Below, piece after piece: positions 55,903 to 64,000 of a stretch of 64,000 nucleotides of DNA. Under the pieces are notes generated by a model. The model saw only the letters and a list, made by a program, of their open reading frames with translations. It had not been told where the DNA came from and did no database searches. Within the stretch, counting starts at the first letter, position 1. Each line of letters begins with the position of its first letter. Position numbers and translations under genes: made by a program. The stretch comes from Aporrectodea caliginosa (Eukaryota; Annelida; Clitellata; Crassiclitellata; Lumbricidae), in contig JACEVL010000163.1 in the NCBI GenBank assembly GCA_020284085.1, positions 2,388,761 through 2,452,760 of the forward strand, read 5' to 3'.

Positions 55903-57860
55903 AGAGTTCCACTTCGAAGTACAAAGACCCCAACGTTCTGTAGAGTCTTGTCAGTTGTTGTTTCGGAGAGCTAGAGCTGTTGAGCTGTTCAGAAGATAGG
56001 AGGAGGAGGAGGAGGAGAGGAGGAGGAGGAGGAGAGGAGGAGGAGGACAGTGAGATGGTAGGATGTAGTCCATCATAAGGAATGCGTTGATCTGCAATGG
56101 CAGTTAATTAGAGAGGGAAAGCACACGACATAAATTATGGGAGTAATCACTAATCAGCATCTGACCGAATATTATATGAACATGAGGTTCAATGATGCCA
56201 TAGTCGATCGTCGTTTTGGGTAGATGATGAGATTCATGGTTTGCGATGAACTGTCCGCATTCGGCACTCGATAGGGAGCAGCAGAGGCAGGAAACATTCC
56301 GACAGATTGGACAACGGGGGCGGTGGGGGAGGGGGATGGGGAGGGGGTGTTCCCCGAAGCAATCGTTTCTGTCCTAGTCAAACTTAGATTGAAAGAAGTT
56401 GATTATGACTGTTCATAATGCAATAGTACTTGCACCTCAGTTAAAAGCAGGGCTTAAAGTGTGCATGGACGGTCATGGACGGCGTCCAGGCACTTATTTT
56501 CAAGGTTGGACGCCGTCCTGCCACTTATTAGGCCAGCACAGCCTGGACGCCGTCCATGCAGCGTCCATGCAACAGACTAATTCCTCTACGACGTGTATAA
56601 CAGAATAGCCTTTGTGAAACAAAACCAAAGAAATGACACACCTATAATGCATTCTGTTTATGTCTCTCTGTATCTGTCTATCTCTGGTCTATCTGTCCTA
56701 TCCCTTAAACCTCTTTCTCTGTCTGAGTCTATCTCTCTCTGGTCTCTCATGTATCTCTTAAACCTTACTTTCTGTCTCTGTACTGAATGATTATATCTAT
56801 GAACTTAAAATGATGGCCTATCCACAATATGACCTCAAATTCATCTTCATGTACTTTAGCGGTTATTCTACAATAATTAGTTAAAATTAATATTGTTTTA
56901 TCTGGGGCAACAAATCTGCAAAAATTAGCCCGAGATTGGCATACGACCCCTGAACTGCCCTTAAAATCTAAGGGTGACCCTCTGTTAAAAGAAGTTGCCC
57001 ATGCCTGACATAGACCTATATTCTCTTGATGTTCACATTGTTCAGTGAAATATATTTCATATAAAATGCGACCTGTGTCAAAATAAATATGCCAGGATTT
57101 TAAGAGCTTCACTAATCTTCCTTATGGTCAGAATGAAAAACCAGCTATCGATTATCGAGTGGGCTGTTTTGTTTATCAAAATGCATGAAACGTTGTTAGG
57201 GCTACTACCCCCGCACGGCTACTTTAAATAATTATGCCTCCTCTGTTTGGTGGGGATTTGCCACTGTAGGGGAACATAAACGCCTTAACGGTATTCTGAG
57301 AAAATTGACCCGTTCAGGCTTCCTCCCTGCCGATTTTCCTAGTTTTGACAAACACTGTTCTAGAGCTTATTCTTCTCTTTTCCGTTCAATTCTCTTAAAC
57401 CCTTGTCACGTCCAGTTTATTCATATAATAAAGTCAAATTTTTCACAGATCTAAATGTTTTAGGTAGCCTACTTTTATATCGAAATCATTGGGGAAAAAT
57501 TTGAGGTAAATTAAAGCCCAAAATGTACTCCATTTTAACATCATATGCTCAAAATTGCGTCGGCTTCTGGGGCTCCGCCCCAGACCCCGATGGGGGAGCT
57601 TACGACGCTCCCCCATACCCCCTAGTCGTTAGGGGCTTCTTGCCTTCGGCAATCGCAGCTTCGCGCCTTCGGCGCTCGCAATTCCACCTCCCCCAATCAG
57701 ACATTCTAGTACGTCCCCCCAACTTCGGGACCGTACGTGGTTCGCCCCTGGTAAGGGGCGTCCAGGCACTTCTTTTTTTACACTTTAAGCACTGGTTAAA
57801 AGACGTTTGAAAGCAGAACTACGTACGATTTCCGGACTGTATTTCACATGACCCTAAGCA

Positions 57861-57929
<69 letters not shown>

Positions 57930-60245
57930 GTGTTTTTAAGGTACATGTGATATTTTCAATTCAAAGATATTTTGCCGGCCTGGTCGAATTATCATGCCAA
58001 TTCATGTATTAACTCCATATCCGAGATTATATCTTGATAGCTGAACATTCAGGACTGACGCAAAGCAACCGAAATTGGACACAGGTGGCATACAGGCATC
58101 CACAATTTCAATGCATGCTATCCTAGGCTTAGACCCTCTCAGTTGCCGGCTCCCAAGTAATGAATATTCATGATAATGACGTCACTGACCTCACGGTGTC
58201 TATGTCACTGATCTCGTGTTGCAAATGGCGGGTAGCGGTGCTTTCTATCGAGTTGACGTTTGACAGTTAATTAAACGTAAATAAGGTATAACACTAGCCA
58301 TCTATTTATAAGCTCTTTGCTAACGAGACGACTCTCACCTCAAGCATCTAGCATCAATCAGTCGATTATAATATATTAACAGTCGAAGCTAAGGAGTGGG
58401 ATGGACGGTTATGGGCCGCACGTGTTGTACATAAATTTATTGCTCCACTGTATCCCAGTGTCCCATATTGTAGTTCATGGGGACATTGTCATTTGGACTG
58501 GTGAGCTGATCATAAGTCCTTCAGCGATCCATCAAGCAAGGAAAGATAACCGTGCAGCCCTAGCAGCAGAGATTCGTGAATCTTTCGATCCAAATGTTCC
58601 TCTTACTATTCACTGGGACGCAAGATCATGCCAGATCTGACAGAAACAGAACGAGGGTGTGTTGATCGCCTTCCAATAATGGTATCTGGCAAGGATGTGA
58701 CCAAGCTATTGGCCATCCCGAAACTCAAATCCGGGACAGCTGCAGTCATGTCAGATGCATGTTTGGCTGAGATAAAAAGTTGGGGATTGGAAGACAGAAT
58801 TGTGGCCATGTGTTTCGACACAACGGCAAGTAACACGGGTTGCAAGGTCGGCGTGTGCATCAAGCTGGAAACTAGGAAAGCGGAACTAGGAAAGCGGAAC
58901 TAGAAAGGAACTCTTGAACCTTGCCTGTCGACATCATGTGTCTGAAATTGTTAGAAAAGGTGTTATCACTGCATGATTCTGCAAGGTCTCCAAAATTGGA
59001 GTTATTCTGTCATTTCCGTAACTTCTGTCCGCAAATCGATCAGGCCAAGTATCGCACAGCAATGGATGATAGAGATGCAGCACAGCGTGTCACAGAAATT
59101 CGAGACGATGTGATCACCTTCGTATTGCAGCAACTGAGTACCGAAAACCACAGAGACGACTGCAAAGAGCTACTAGAACTAACAGTCATTTTTCTAGGAG
59201 GAATTCCACCGAAAGGAATAAAGTTCAGGTATCCAGAGGCATTTCACCGCGCGCGTTGGATGGCACGTGCGATCTATGCGATCAAGATGTGGCTTTTCAG
59301 GGATCAGTTTCCCATTCAACAACGCCAGAGCTCAGAGAGGGCATCTCGACAATCCTACTCTCAAAAGGTGTGGAATCATTTACTTCGAGTGTCCCTTTTT
59401 GTGACAACAACTTACGTGAAGTACTGGTTCACCTGTACGTCACCCGCTGAAGCCCCAAGGAACGATCTTCAATTCCTGAAGGCAATCCATACGTACCCTG
59501 ACAAGGAAGTCTCACAGGAAGCCCTAACAGCTTTTTCCCGACACCTTTGGTATCTGTCGGAGACCCTGGTAGGCCTCAGCCTTTTGATGATTCAGTCACC
59601 TTCGACGAAAAACAGCGCATGGTCTACAGCATGCGAAACAATCAGGGATCCGAAGAACCTCCAAAAAGACTTCCTCCAATACATAATTCACTTACAAAAG
59701 CACTTAACGATTTCTTCACCGCTTCTAGCACCAAAATATTGCAGATCCTCGGATTGGATTACTCTTTTCTTGATCGAGACCCGCAACAATGGGAGTCAGA
59801 ACAATCATACAGTGAACCAAAAAATATCATATCCACCATAAAAGTGACGAACGATTTGGTGGAGAAAGGAGTGGCTCTCATGCAGTCCTTCAATGAAGCC
59901 TGGTCCGAAATGAGGAAGAAAAACAGTTTGTTCTGCAAATGGTGGAGTACCATCGATACAAGTTCCAAAATGCACTAAAGGGAATAAAGAAATGACAAAT
60001 AACTGACGGTTCTTCTTTTGCGTTTGCCTTATATTTTATGTTTAAGTGTTAAAAGTTGCTTGGATCTTTGAAAATGACAATGTATTACATTGTTTTCTAA
60101 GTAATAAATCTTCCGGGGCTTTGCGCCAGTTCTAAATCTACCCCGATTTTTGTCTAATTTGGCAAATGACAATTTTCCTCAAGATGGAACACAAAAACAA
60201 CAAGGCCGATATTGTTTTTGAAACTTCAATTTTTAAACACACCCT

Positions 60246-60310
<65 letters not shown>

Positions 60311-60657
60311 CTCTAACCCTTAATAGGATGTCTGGCTTTAAGTGTAATTGCGCCGGCTCAATGTTTATTTGTTCTGTGCTGACGTTACGTCGATAGGTAG
60401 AAAACTGAAAATCGAACTAAGTGTTCTGTTAATATGCGAACTGAGATCTAAATAGTCTGACTTGAAAGTTGGTTTTGGTTATCACGAGTGAATTGTTGTT
60501 TTTTCAGGTGAAACAAGACTGGCAGTTCGTGGCAATGGTGTTGGACAGGTTATTCCTTTGGATGTTCAGCGCAGCATGCTTGGTGGGAACGTTTGGGATA
60601 ATCATTCAGGCGCCAACACTCTACGACATTCGAAGCCCAATTCCGCCTTCAAGCTAA
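35116..60657 (+). CDS. Nicotinic acetylcholine receptor, alpha-type subunit (join 35116-35337, 37531-37575, 47433-47542, 51718-51959, 52565-53503, 60508-60657)
   Basis: A pentameric ligand-gated cation channel subunit of the plasma membrane. Six exons give about 568 residues if one base in exon 5 is not counted. In order: signal peptide; [10 protein letters not shown] start of the mature chain; loop D NVWLEQ; loop [10 protein letters not shown]; Cys-loop [15 protein letters not shown]; loop B GSWSYDG; loop [12 protein letters not shown], whose adjacent cysteines define an alpha subunit; TM1-TM3; a Gly/Ala/Ser-rich cytoplasmic loop; the amphipathic helix [13 protein letters not shown]; and TM4. 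The 45-bp and 110-bp exons 2 and 3 have the sizes usual in this family. The sequence resembles neuronal and arthropod alpha types ([15 protein letters not shown]) more than alpha7. The intron after exon 3 is GC-AG. Pore position 9' is Asn instead of Leu. Confidence 0.96.
35353..36637. repeat. 1.3 kb (GGT)n/(CGT)n array beginning 16 bases after a splice donor
   Basis: An array of GGT triplets with interspersed CGT, TGT and GAT variants and occasional one-base phase changes. All six frames are open over long stretches (Val/Gly/Trp on +, Thr/His/Pro on -), a composition effect. GG-rich strand runs (GGTGGTGGTGG) are compatible with two-layer G-quadruplexes. It begins 16 bases into receptor intron 1. 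Confidence 0.96.
36884..36966. repeat. 15-bp tandem repeat CTCCTTTGATCTGCT
   Basis: About five to six copies with TTCC and TGTT variants in receptor intron 1. The surrounding 36638-37530 has no recognised element. Confidence 0.85.
37531..37575 (+). CDS. nAChR subunit, exon 2 (45 bp, loop D)
   Basis: The exon encodes [15 protein letters not shown], exactly the 45-bp exon found in most nAChR subunit genes. It contains the loop D tryptophan. The acceptor is TTTTTCTAG (37522-37530) and the donor GTACGA (37576); phase 0 at both ends. Confidence 0.96.
37798..39928 (+). mobile_element. Degenerate pogo-like (psq-type HTH) DNA transposon
   Basis: The ends are inverted: TAAAGTGGGGTAATTTCGGC at about 37798 and the complement of TAAAATGGGGTAATTTCGGC at about 39928. 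Extra GGTAATTTCGGCA copies lie subterminally (37826, 38160-38240, 39700-39750). A frame at 38390-38500 reads [20 protein letters not shown] then VAKQWD, resembling a pipsqueak-type helix-turn-helix as in pogo/Tigger-like transposases. The rest is broken by stops; a later piece ([20 protein letters not shown] near 38982) may be its C-terminal part. The superfamily call is tentative. Confidence 0.6.
40433..42421 (+). mobile_element. Degenerate LINE with RT domain and (TGATT)n tail
   Basis: The RT palm is readable: [36 protein letters not shown] (motif A), [20 protein letters not shown] (motif B region). The catalytic FADDSNVFY (motif C, about 40860-40885) lies in a shifted frame. A thumb remnant [18 protein letters not shown] follows. 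About 80 residues are missing between VVYIDQHL and [10 protein letters not shown] (near 41125). The C-terminal [14 protein letters not shown] is in yet another frame. The 3' UTR ends in CAAATAAATGATTTGATTTG. CR1/L2-like by layout; dead. Confidence 0.82.
41738..42175. mobile_element. hAT-like MITE nested in the LINE 3' UTR
   Basis: The 8-bp duplication ACTGTTGA flanks it (41730-41737 and 42176-42183). The ends are CAGGGCCGCCGCATTAAGG and the complement of CCTTAATGCGGCCCTG, differing by an extra CG on one side. The 438-bp interior is non-coding. It is the youngest layer of the nest. Confidence 0.9.
42695..42728. repeat. (CA)n microsatellite
   Basis: About 16 CA dinucleotides between the outer hAT-like element and the long-inverted-repeat element. 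Confidence 0.9.
42853..45905. mobile_element. Long-inverted-repeat DNA transposon (~0.9 kb arms) with EEADTR/CXC protein remnant
   Basis: The ends GTCTAGGCGC (42853) and GCGCCTAGAC (45905) are inverted, each flanked by TA. Arms of about 0.9 kb (42853-43770 and 45080-45905) are inverted copies of each other. Each contains three or four tandem subrepeats of ~140 bp, such as ACTCAGTCAAATATTGTTCT and TTTGGGTGATTCTTTCATC. The centre encodes a broken + strand protein: [19 protein letters not shown] (43826), HEEADT (44116, followed by a stop where Arg is expected), [48 protein letters not shown], then a cysteine cluster [20 protein letters not shown] (about 44803-44870) resembling a tesmin-type CXC motif. 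No catalytic assignment is made. Confidence 0.82.
43826..44890 (+). pseudogene. EEADTR-family transposon protein, broken
   Basis: This is the coding remnant inside the long-inverted-repeat element. The order of motifs (FDRY, RRSG, HEEADT, a D-T-D acidic motif after a hydrophobic strand, GTSKKR.F.P, FHA.SG.DT) is shared by many uncharacterised, transposon-like proteins in marine invertebrates. The E-E-A-D-T and D-T-D segments suggest a metal-binding nuclease-like (PIN/FEN-like) fold, which is inference. At least two stops and several frameshifts break it. Confidence 0.7.
46380..47225. mobile_element. Probable pair of degenerate hAT-like MITEs (TTAGTTTTAGTTC-rich)
   Basis: GTTCACGAAATTAACACTGC occurs at about 46549 and 47208, each following a T-rich tract of TCTTTTTCGTTCTCGTTTT repeats. 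The complement, CAGTGTTAATTTCGTGAAC, looks like an hAT terminal sequence, so two right ends in the same orientation are present. No left ends or target duplications were found. The 46570-47030 stretch between them is otherwise unassigned. Confidence 0.5.
47327..47379. repeat. (TA)n microsatellite 50 bases upstream of a receptor exon
   Basis: A pure alternating TA run of about 53 bp, ending about 54 bases before the acceptor at 47432. Confidence 0.93.
47433..47542 (+). CDS. nAChR subunit, exon 3 (110 bp, loop A) with GC splice donor
   Basis: The exon encodes [20 protein letters not shown] then [16 protein letters not shown] plus AG. The acceptor is ATGCCATAG and the donor is AG|GCAAGA at 47543, a GC donor. 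The 110-bp size is the canonical one. The phase-2 junction with 51718 gives Ser in VLYNSADGNF, so GC and not GT is required; no GT near it keeps the frame. Confidence 0.93.
48255..48592. repeat. 30/22-bp compound tandem repeat
   Basis: Units of AGAGAGCCC(TTAACC)TAATTAGGTCTC, with and without an 8-base TTAACCTA-type insert, alternate in the order 30, 22, 30, 30, 30, 22, 30, 30, 30, 22, 22. The four-unit block is therefore itself repeated. 47543-48254 has no recognised element. Confidence 0.9.
48640..51612 (+). mobile_element. Degenerate DNA element with ATTGTAATTGAATTACAAT-rich ends and transposon-like ORF remnant
   Basis: Both ends consist of overlapping palindromic TGTAATTGAATTACAATTAC motifs (48640-48785 and 51440-51612). 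Between them, about 49770-51045 encodes a heavily broken + strand protein: [20 protein letters not shown] near 49818, [20 protein letters not shown] (50499) with [30 protein letters not shown] (50653), and [14 protein letters not shown] (50896). This combination is familiar from a repeated, uncharacterised protein family in many invertebrate genomes. Element borders are approximate and no target duplication was determined. Confidence 0.6.
51718..51959 (+). CDS. nAChR subunit, exon 4 (Cys-loop and loop B)
   Basis: After completing Ser, the exon reads [20 protein letters not shown], then [17 protein letters not shown] and [15 protein letters not shown]. Cys-loop spacing (13 residues between cysteines), the FPFD core and the loop B Trp/Tyr are intact. 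The acceptor is TTGATTTCAG (51708-51717) and the donor G|GTCAGG (51960). Confidence 0.96.
51960..52564. other. Receptor intron 4: LINE/SINE tail and (TCC)n tract
   Basis: GTAAGAAGCGCTTTATAAAT at 52070-52089, followed by (ACAAT)n, is the same kind of 3' tail as the SINE at 11272-11511 and marks a truncated retroposon. A C/T-rich triplet stretch runs from 52310 to 52455. The acceptor TTGCATAG ends at 52564. Confidence 0.65.
52565..53503 (+). CDS. nAChR subunit, exon 5 (loop C, TM1-TM3, cytoplasmic loop) with one-base frame change
   Basis: The exon begins [20 protein letters not shown], then loop [14 protein letters not shown]1 [22 protein letters not shown]2 [20 protein letters not shown], and TM3 [20 protein letters not shown]. 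The first frame stops at 53221 (TGA). The frame ending in [16 protein letters not shown], the conserved amphipathic helix, is one base further. The change falls in the Gly-rich loop (about 53132-53220), where a run of five G at 53154-53158 would restore the frame if it were four. This is probably a sequencing error, although a true pseudogene or a tiny intron is possible. The donor is GTAAGT at 53504. Confidence 0.93.
53976..54115. repeat. ~39-bp tandem repeat, 3-4 copies
   Basis: Copies of GAAGCAATCGGAGGTTCAAC then TGAATATG(C/G)AT, with a variant GCAGGCTCAAATATGGAT, in the last receptor intron. Confidence 0.85.
54166..55840 (-). mobile_element. 5'-truncated LINE with reverse transcriptase
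   Basis: The - strand frame 55805-54655 reads RT motifs in order: [20 protein letters not shown] (motif 1), [32 protein letters not shown] (motif A), [20 protein letters not shown] (motif B), [11 protein letters not shown] (motif C, catalytic YADD), [11 protein letters not shown], then [20 protein letters not shown]. About 22 bases are missing at LLDCL (near 54632) compared with the copy at 27331, shifting the frame; the remainder (54648-54241) is intact in another frame. The 3' tail is (TTA)n, read as TATAATAATAATAAC at 54170-54183. Jockey/CR1-like. It lies antisense in the last receptor intron. Confidence 0.9.
55843..55901. repeat. (GATT)n microsatellite
   Basis: About 14 GATT units adjoin the 5'-truncated end of the - strand LINE. 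It may be the tail of an older LINE into which that one inserted. Confidence 0.92.
56448..57794. mobile_element. hAT-like element with perfect 8-bp target duplication
   Basis: GTTAAAAG flanks it (56440-56447 and 57795-57802). The ends are CAGGGCTTAAAGTG and the complement of CACTTTAAGCACTG, inverted with two differences. Subterminal GGCGTCCAGGCACTT occurs on both sides (56479 and 57767). A LINE fragment ([20 protein letters not shown] and [20 protein letters not shown], + strand about 57216-57420) and a hairpin-rich GC block (57557-57770) lie inside. No hAT transposase was recognised. Confidence 0.87.
57216..57430 (+). mobile_element. LINE RT C-terminal fragment within the hAT-like element
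   Basis: The + strand reads [40 protein letters not shown] and [13 protein letters not shown], a pattern common downstream of the RT domain in another LINE lineage. Short, with no ends identified. Confidence 0.55.
57862..57927. repeat. (TA)n microsatellite, left flank of a transposon
   Basis: A pure TA run of about 66 bp immediately before the GGGTGTTTTTAA end of the element at 57928. Confidence 0.95.
57928..60244 (+). mobile_element. DNA transposon bounded by (TA)n, with [14 protein letters not shown] transposase remnant
   Basis: The inverted ends GGGTGTTTTTAAGG and the complement of TTTAAACACACCC are both directly bordered by TA microsatellites (57862-57927 and 60248-60309). The interior encodes, in shifting + frames, [79 protein letters not shown], then near the C-terminus [18 protein letters not shown] and [17 protein letters not shown]. 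This order is known from repeated transposase-like proteins in cnidarian, insect and mollusc genomes. [10 protein letters not shown] probably includes a catalytic Asp of an RNase H-like fold (inference). Several frameshifts; inactive. Confidence 0.78.
58460..59978 (+). pseudogene. Transposase-like gene of the TA-bounded element, frameshifted
   Basis: Open pieces at 58401-58640, 58628-58903, 58921-59841 and 59547-59978 overlap in different frames and together give one protein-like order. A duplicated GGAAAGCGGAACTA near 58876-58902 marks one of the breaks. The longest uninterrupted piece (306 codons from 58921) is partly out of the homologous frame after about 59300. Confidence 0.7.
60248..60309. 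repeat. (TA)n microsatellite, right flank of a transposon
   Basis: A TA run of about 60 bp directly after the ACACACCCTTATATAC end of the element. Confidence 0.95.
60508..60657 (+). CDS. nAChR subunit, exon 6 (TM4 and C-terminus)
   Basis: The exon encodes [20 protein letters not shown], then TM4 continuing [20 protein letters not shown] and RSPIPPSS with TAA at 60655. The acceptor is TTTTTTCAG (60499-60507). It joins in phase 0 to EEFNR of exon 5, forming the usual [19 protein letters not shown] junction. Confidence 0.96.
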   Translation: MKQDWQFVAMVLDRLFLWMFSAACLVGTFGIIIQAPTLYDIRSPIPPSS

Positions 60658-60660
60658 AAC

Positions 60661-61440
60661 TGGCCTCCTCCTCCTCCACCACCACCACCACCACCACCAC
60701 CACCACCATCTCTCGTCTTCTTCCTCGTCCTCCTCCTCGTCCTCCACCACCACCACCACCATCTCTCCTCTTCGTCGTCGTCCTCCTCCTCCTACTCCTC
60801 CTCCAGCACCACCACCACCATCTCTCGTCTTCTTCCTCCTCCTCCTCCTACTCCTCCTCCTCCTCCACCACCACCACCTCTCGTCCTCTTCCTCGTCCTA
60901 CTCCTACTCCTCCACCACCACCACCACCATCTCTCCTCTTCGTCCTCCTCCTCCTCCACCACCACCACCTGTCGTCCTCTTCCTCGTCCTCGTCCTCCTA
61001 CTCCTCCACCACCACCACCTCTCGTCCTCTTCCTCTCCTCCTCGTCCTACTCCTACTTCACCACCACCACCACCATCTCTCCTCTTTGTCCTCCTCTTCG
61101 TCCTCCTCCTCCTCCTCCACCACCACCACCTGTCGTCCTCTTCCTCGTCCTCCTACTCCACCACCACCACCATCTCTCGTCCTCTTCCTCGTCCTCGTCC
61201 AATCCTACTCCTTCTCCACCACCACCACCGTCCTCTTCCTCCTCCTCTTCGTCCTCCTCCTCCTCCTCCTCCACCACCACCTCTCGTCCTCTTCCTCGTC
61301 CTCGTCCAATCCTACTCCTTCTCCACCACCACCACCGTCCTCTTCCTCCTCCTCTTCGTCCTCCTCCTCCTCGTAGTCGTCCTCCTACTCCTACTCCTCC
61401 TACTCCTCCTCGTCCTCCTCGTCTTCCTCCTCCTCCTCCT
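60661..61440. repeat. (CCA)n/(TCC)n/(CGT CCT)n compound array right after the stop codon
   Basis: An array of CCACCACCACC, TCCTCCTCC and CTCTTCCTCGTCC blocks arranged as larger repeats of about 90-130 bp. It starts 3 bases after the receptor stop codon, so it is expected to be the beginning of the 3' UTR. All + frames are open by composition. Confidence 0.92.
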
Positions 61441-62251
61441 CTTCGGTCATAGAAATATCAGTACTCATAGGTCTGTATTTACTTTTGAATGTGGAGCCTC
61501 ACTCAGCCTATGACTAAACAGGACTACGCATTAAACAGTTGATGAACGCATTCATGTGACACACTGCTGAACATCTAAAATGCTTGGCATTCTTTCTTAC
61601 TTTTTGCTCTCTTTTTCTTCCAAGTAAGTCCTTTTGTCTGAAAGCCGTTGTTGCGAATCACTGCAGGAAATCAATCGTCAAAGTCGACAGACAGTTGCGT
61701 ATTGAGAGGAGTCAGTTTCTCTTCACATGGAAAATCATATCTCGCACGACTTGTTTTCGGAATGTATGAATCGCAGCCTAGTGTTTGCCACGTTGGTACT
61801 AAATTTCTTCCACTTTATTCCTGTCTTAATTATAAGCCTCACGTTGGATCAAGGAAGATGATGGACGTTTGCCTAAGAATATATAATCTGGCCTTTGAAA
61901 GATACCGAAATGGCCTTCATCACTTAGACGCCTTTAAATTGTCAAATATTAGAATCATTACGACGAATTGTTACAATTTTGTAGATATTAATAAAATTTT
62001 GTAGAAGTAAATAACACACTGTGAAGACGGTTGTAATTATTGGAAACTTTTGGATGTCCACTTATGGAGAAGCGAATGCTAGCAATGTTTCGGTTCTGCG
62101 TTCACTCATGCCTAAGTAACGTTTAGTGGCGTTTCGGGAGCAATAGTGTTTTTCAATAAGAAGTGAAAGGGTTTCTTATTGCTTCTTCGAATGTTGCTTT
62201 CTTTTTCAATAATTATCGTTCTTCTCAGTACTCATTCTTCTTCTTTGTGAC

Positions 62252-62312
<61 letters not shown>

Positions 62313-64000
62313 TATTGTTGTTGTTGTTGTTGTTGTTGTTGTCATCATCACCGAGTTGGTTTCACTATGTTATTCCTGTCGTTCGTGTTTAGAGTTAAGT
62401 GCTTGGGAAAAAATAAGGACATCGGAGATGATTTTAAGCCACCATCATTCCTAAGGGATAGGGTTAGGCTATAGCTATAGGGATAGCCCGGATAGCCTAT
62501 ATAAATTCTCAGAATGAATGAATGAATTCCGTATTGGCCCTCATTAGCCATCAGTCTCTATTGGCTATGATGAAACATTTTACACACCATGTTGCTGTCA
62601 GTTAATTTGTTATATTATCTTTTTGAGCTGAAATTGGTAGAAATTTCAATTTAACTATCGATTTCAGTACCATTTCGCTTATTTCTCTTAGATACTAAAG
62701 CCCAATTTTTGCTGACTCTGAGAAATAACTTTTATAGTTTAGGGCATAAACTAATCTCTAGGTGTCAGACAGTCAGAGACATTTTTGTACTTTCGATAAA
62801 CGATTGGTAAAAGGCAGACGTATGTTGCCCTTAGTAGAAACTAATCGCTAGATGGAAAATAATTGTTGTAATCCGGCTTCCAGTTTAACGAGCAGAAACT
62901 AGCACATTCACAAGAGATTAGACTGCAAACCCATAGATTATAATAACACTTCGTAAATCTCATCACATGCCCTAATCAATCAGAGACACAGATAATAACG
63001 AAAAGTCACGTCTATTTTGTGAAACATACTGGCAACAGGAACCAATAACATTGAAAGATCGCTGCAGAAACCTAGAATATGAAGATAGGCAAACTCGTCA
63101 ATAGGCTATCATAGGCCTAACCCGCAGATACTCTCGAAGTAATCGCATCTCACTAATAAATGGTAAAATGGCAATAAAACCTAGAATAGTCGATAGACTG
63201 GGCTGAAAATGGCTTCGAAGAAGCAACAGGTTAAATTATAACCGCTACCCAAAATTGGCGGAATTTTATAGGCAAATAATGTCGCAATTTAGAAATTATT
63301 ATTTCTGTTTATGGGTATCTTCGCTTATCGCGGTCCTTATTCGATTTTACATTAGAAACTACAATGGTTTACATGATTTGGACCGCGATAACCGATGTTA
63401 GCCCAGCGTGTAATGTACTAAATGTAAGAACGGACGTCCGCATAGGACATGACCTTCCCTGCACTAGTCAGCATTTATAGAGTGACCATCCCTGCCCTGT
63501 TAGGACACCTCATTACTGGACGAACCATTACCGTTACAGTAAAAAATGACGATTTATCGCAGTGAGTGGCCTATCCACGTGTTGGCTATCGACGGTGTGT
63601 CAAGTTAAAGCTCATATACACATTCATTGAAATTCATTTAATTTATGCGAAGACATGATGTAATGTAATGTGAATCCCTCATATGTTTTCCAATGATCTT
63701 AGTGGTATCTACATAGAAATTTCCAGATTACGATAATGTTGTATGAAAGGGTATGCTCTTGAAAGAGGAAAGAGCCTGTCTTCGCATTATAGCAGCACAA
63801 AGCATTACAACGGCAATTTTGACAGGCTGCAGCAAAGACGTTTGGTAACATCCAATTCGAAAGAATGGCGAGAGAACGCAAAATTGAGCCAACAGACTCT
63901 TCAACGGGCAGGCCCTTACACTGAAACTCTAACCTAACCCCTAACACTGGCTATTCCCTAAGCCTAAGCCTAGCACTAGAGCCTAGCCTAACCCCTAGGC
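61441..64000. other. 3' flank of the receptor gene
   Basis: No protein was recognised. A candidate AATAAA (61990-61995) lies 1.3 kb after the receptor stop. A (ATT)n (62251-62311) and a (GTT)n (62316-62341) microsatellite follow. An open frame at 61648-62004 (118 codons) and smaller frames near 63700-63950 match nothing I know and lack splice or start support. The last 70 bases are CCTAACCCC-type short repeats. Confidence 0.5.

Noticed and set aside
61584..62004. A 3' gene or extra receptor exon (frames of 61 and 118 codons)
   Set aside because: No recognisable family, no splice signals matching the receptor (already ended with TAA at 60655), and composition like the flanks; probably 3' UTR or intergenic.
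63920..64000. Telomeric repeat (CCTAACCCC-like) at the window end
   Set aside because: Too few and too irregular compared with (CCCTAA)n; similar CCTAACCCT traces at 26485 and 37030 are equally short.

Overview
The window is nuclear DNA from an animal. Three spliced genes lie head to tail on the + strand, separated and interrupted by an unusual density of micro- and minisatellites and by remnants of LINE, SINE, hAT-like, Mutator-like and pogo-like transposons. Introns with GT-AG (and one GC-AG) borders, an ancestral-type huntingtin, a Cys-loop receptor and an axonemal protein point to a bilaterian, probably a marine invertebrate. The sequence alone does not fix the phylum.

Layout. (1) 1-12.3 kb: the last five coding exons of huntingtin (HTT; 1901-12305), with a 4.1 kb 21-bp minisatellite and an 18-bp minisatellite in its introns. 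(2) 12.3-14.9 kb: intergenic, purine-rich repeats. (3) 14947-25609: a complete seven-exon gene for a ~310-residue microtubule inner protein of the CIMIP2/FAM166-SPMIP5/C10orf82 type. Its introns hold about 190 GAA triplets, a 10-bp array, a 20-bp array and a 24-bp array. (4) 25.6-35.0 kb: intergenic, with a long-TIR transposon invaded by LINEs, an hAT MITE, a Mutator-like foldback element and long polypyrimidine tracts. (5) 35.1-60.7 kb: a six-exon nicotinic acetylcholine receptor alpha-type subunit. Its introns carry nested transposons: an outer hAT-like element containing a pogo-like element and a LINE that itself contains a smaller hAT MITE, then a 3 kb long-inverted-repeat element, a further degenerate DNA element, a LINE on the - strand, a 1.35 kb hAT-like element and a transposon bounded by TA repeats. 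(6) 60.7-64 kb: 3' flank.

Exon borders were deduced by matching reading frames, splice phases and family conservation. All HTT and microtubule-inner-protein exons join in phase. The receptor joins in phase except for a single-base frame change in the cytoplasmic-loop exon. The three genes do unrelated jobs (scaffold protein, axoneme, neurotransmission), and nothing suggests an operon.

Most interesting points: the receptor's pore-lining 9' leucine is replaced by asparagine; huntingtin has an acidic insertion and a proline/alanine-rich C-terminal tail, both written in triplet repeats; splice acceptors are embedded in tandem repeats, one of them in five tandem copies; a foldback element has tandem-repeat inverted arms and a 9-bp target duplication; two long-inverted-repeat elements carry remnants of the same EEADTR protein family; and a SINE shares its 3' end with resident LINEs.
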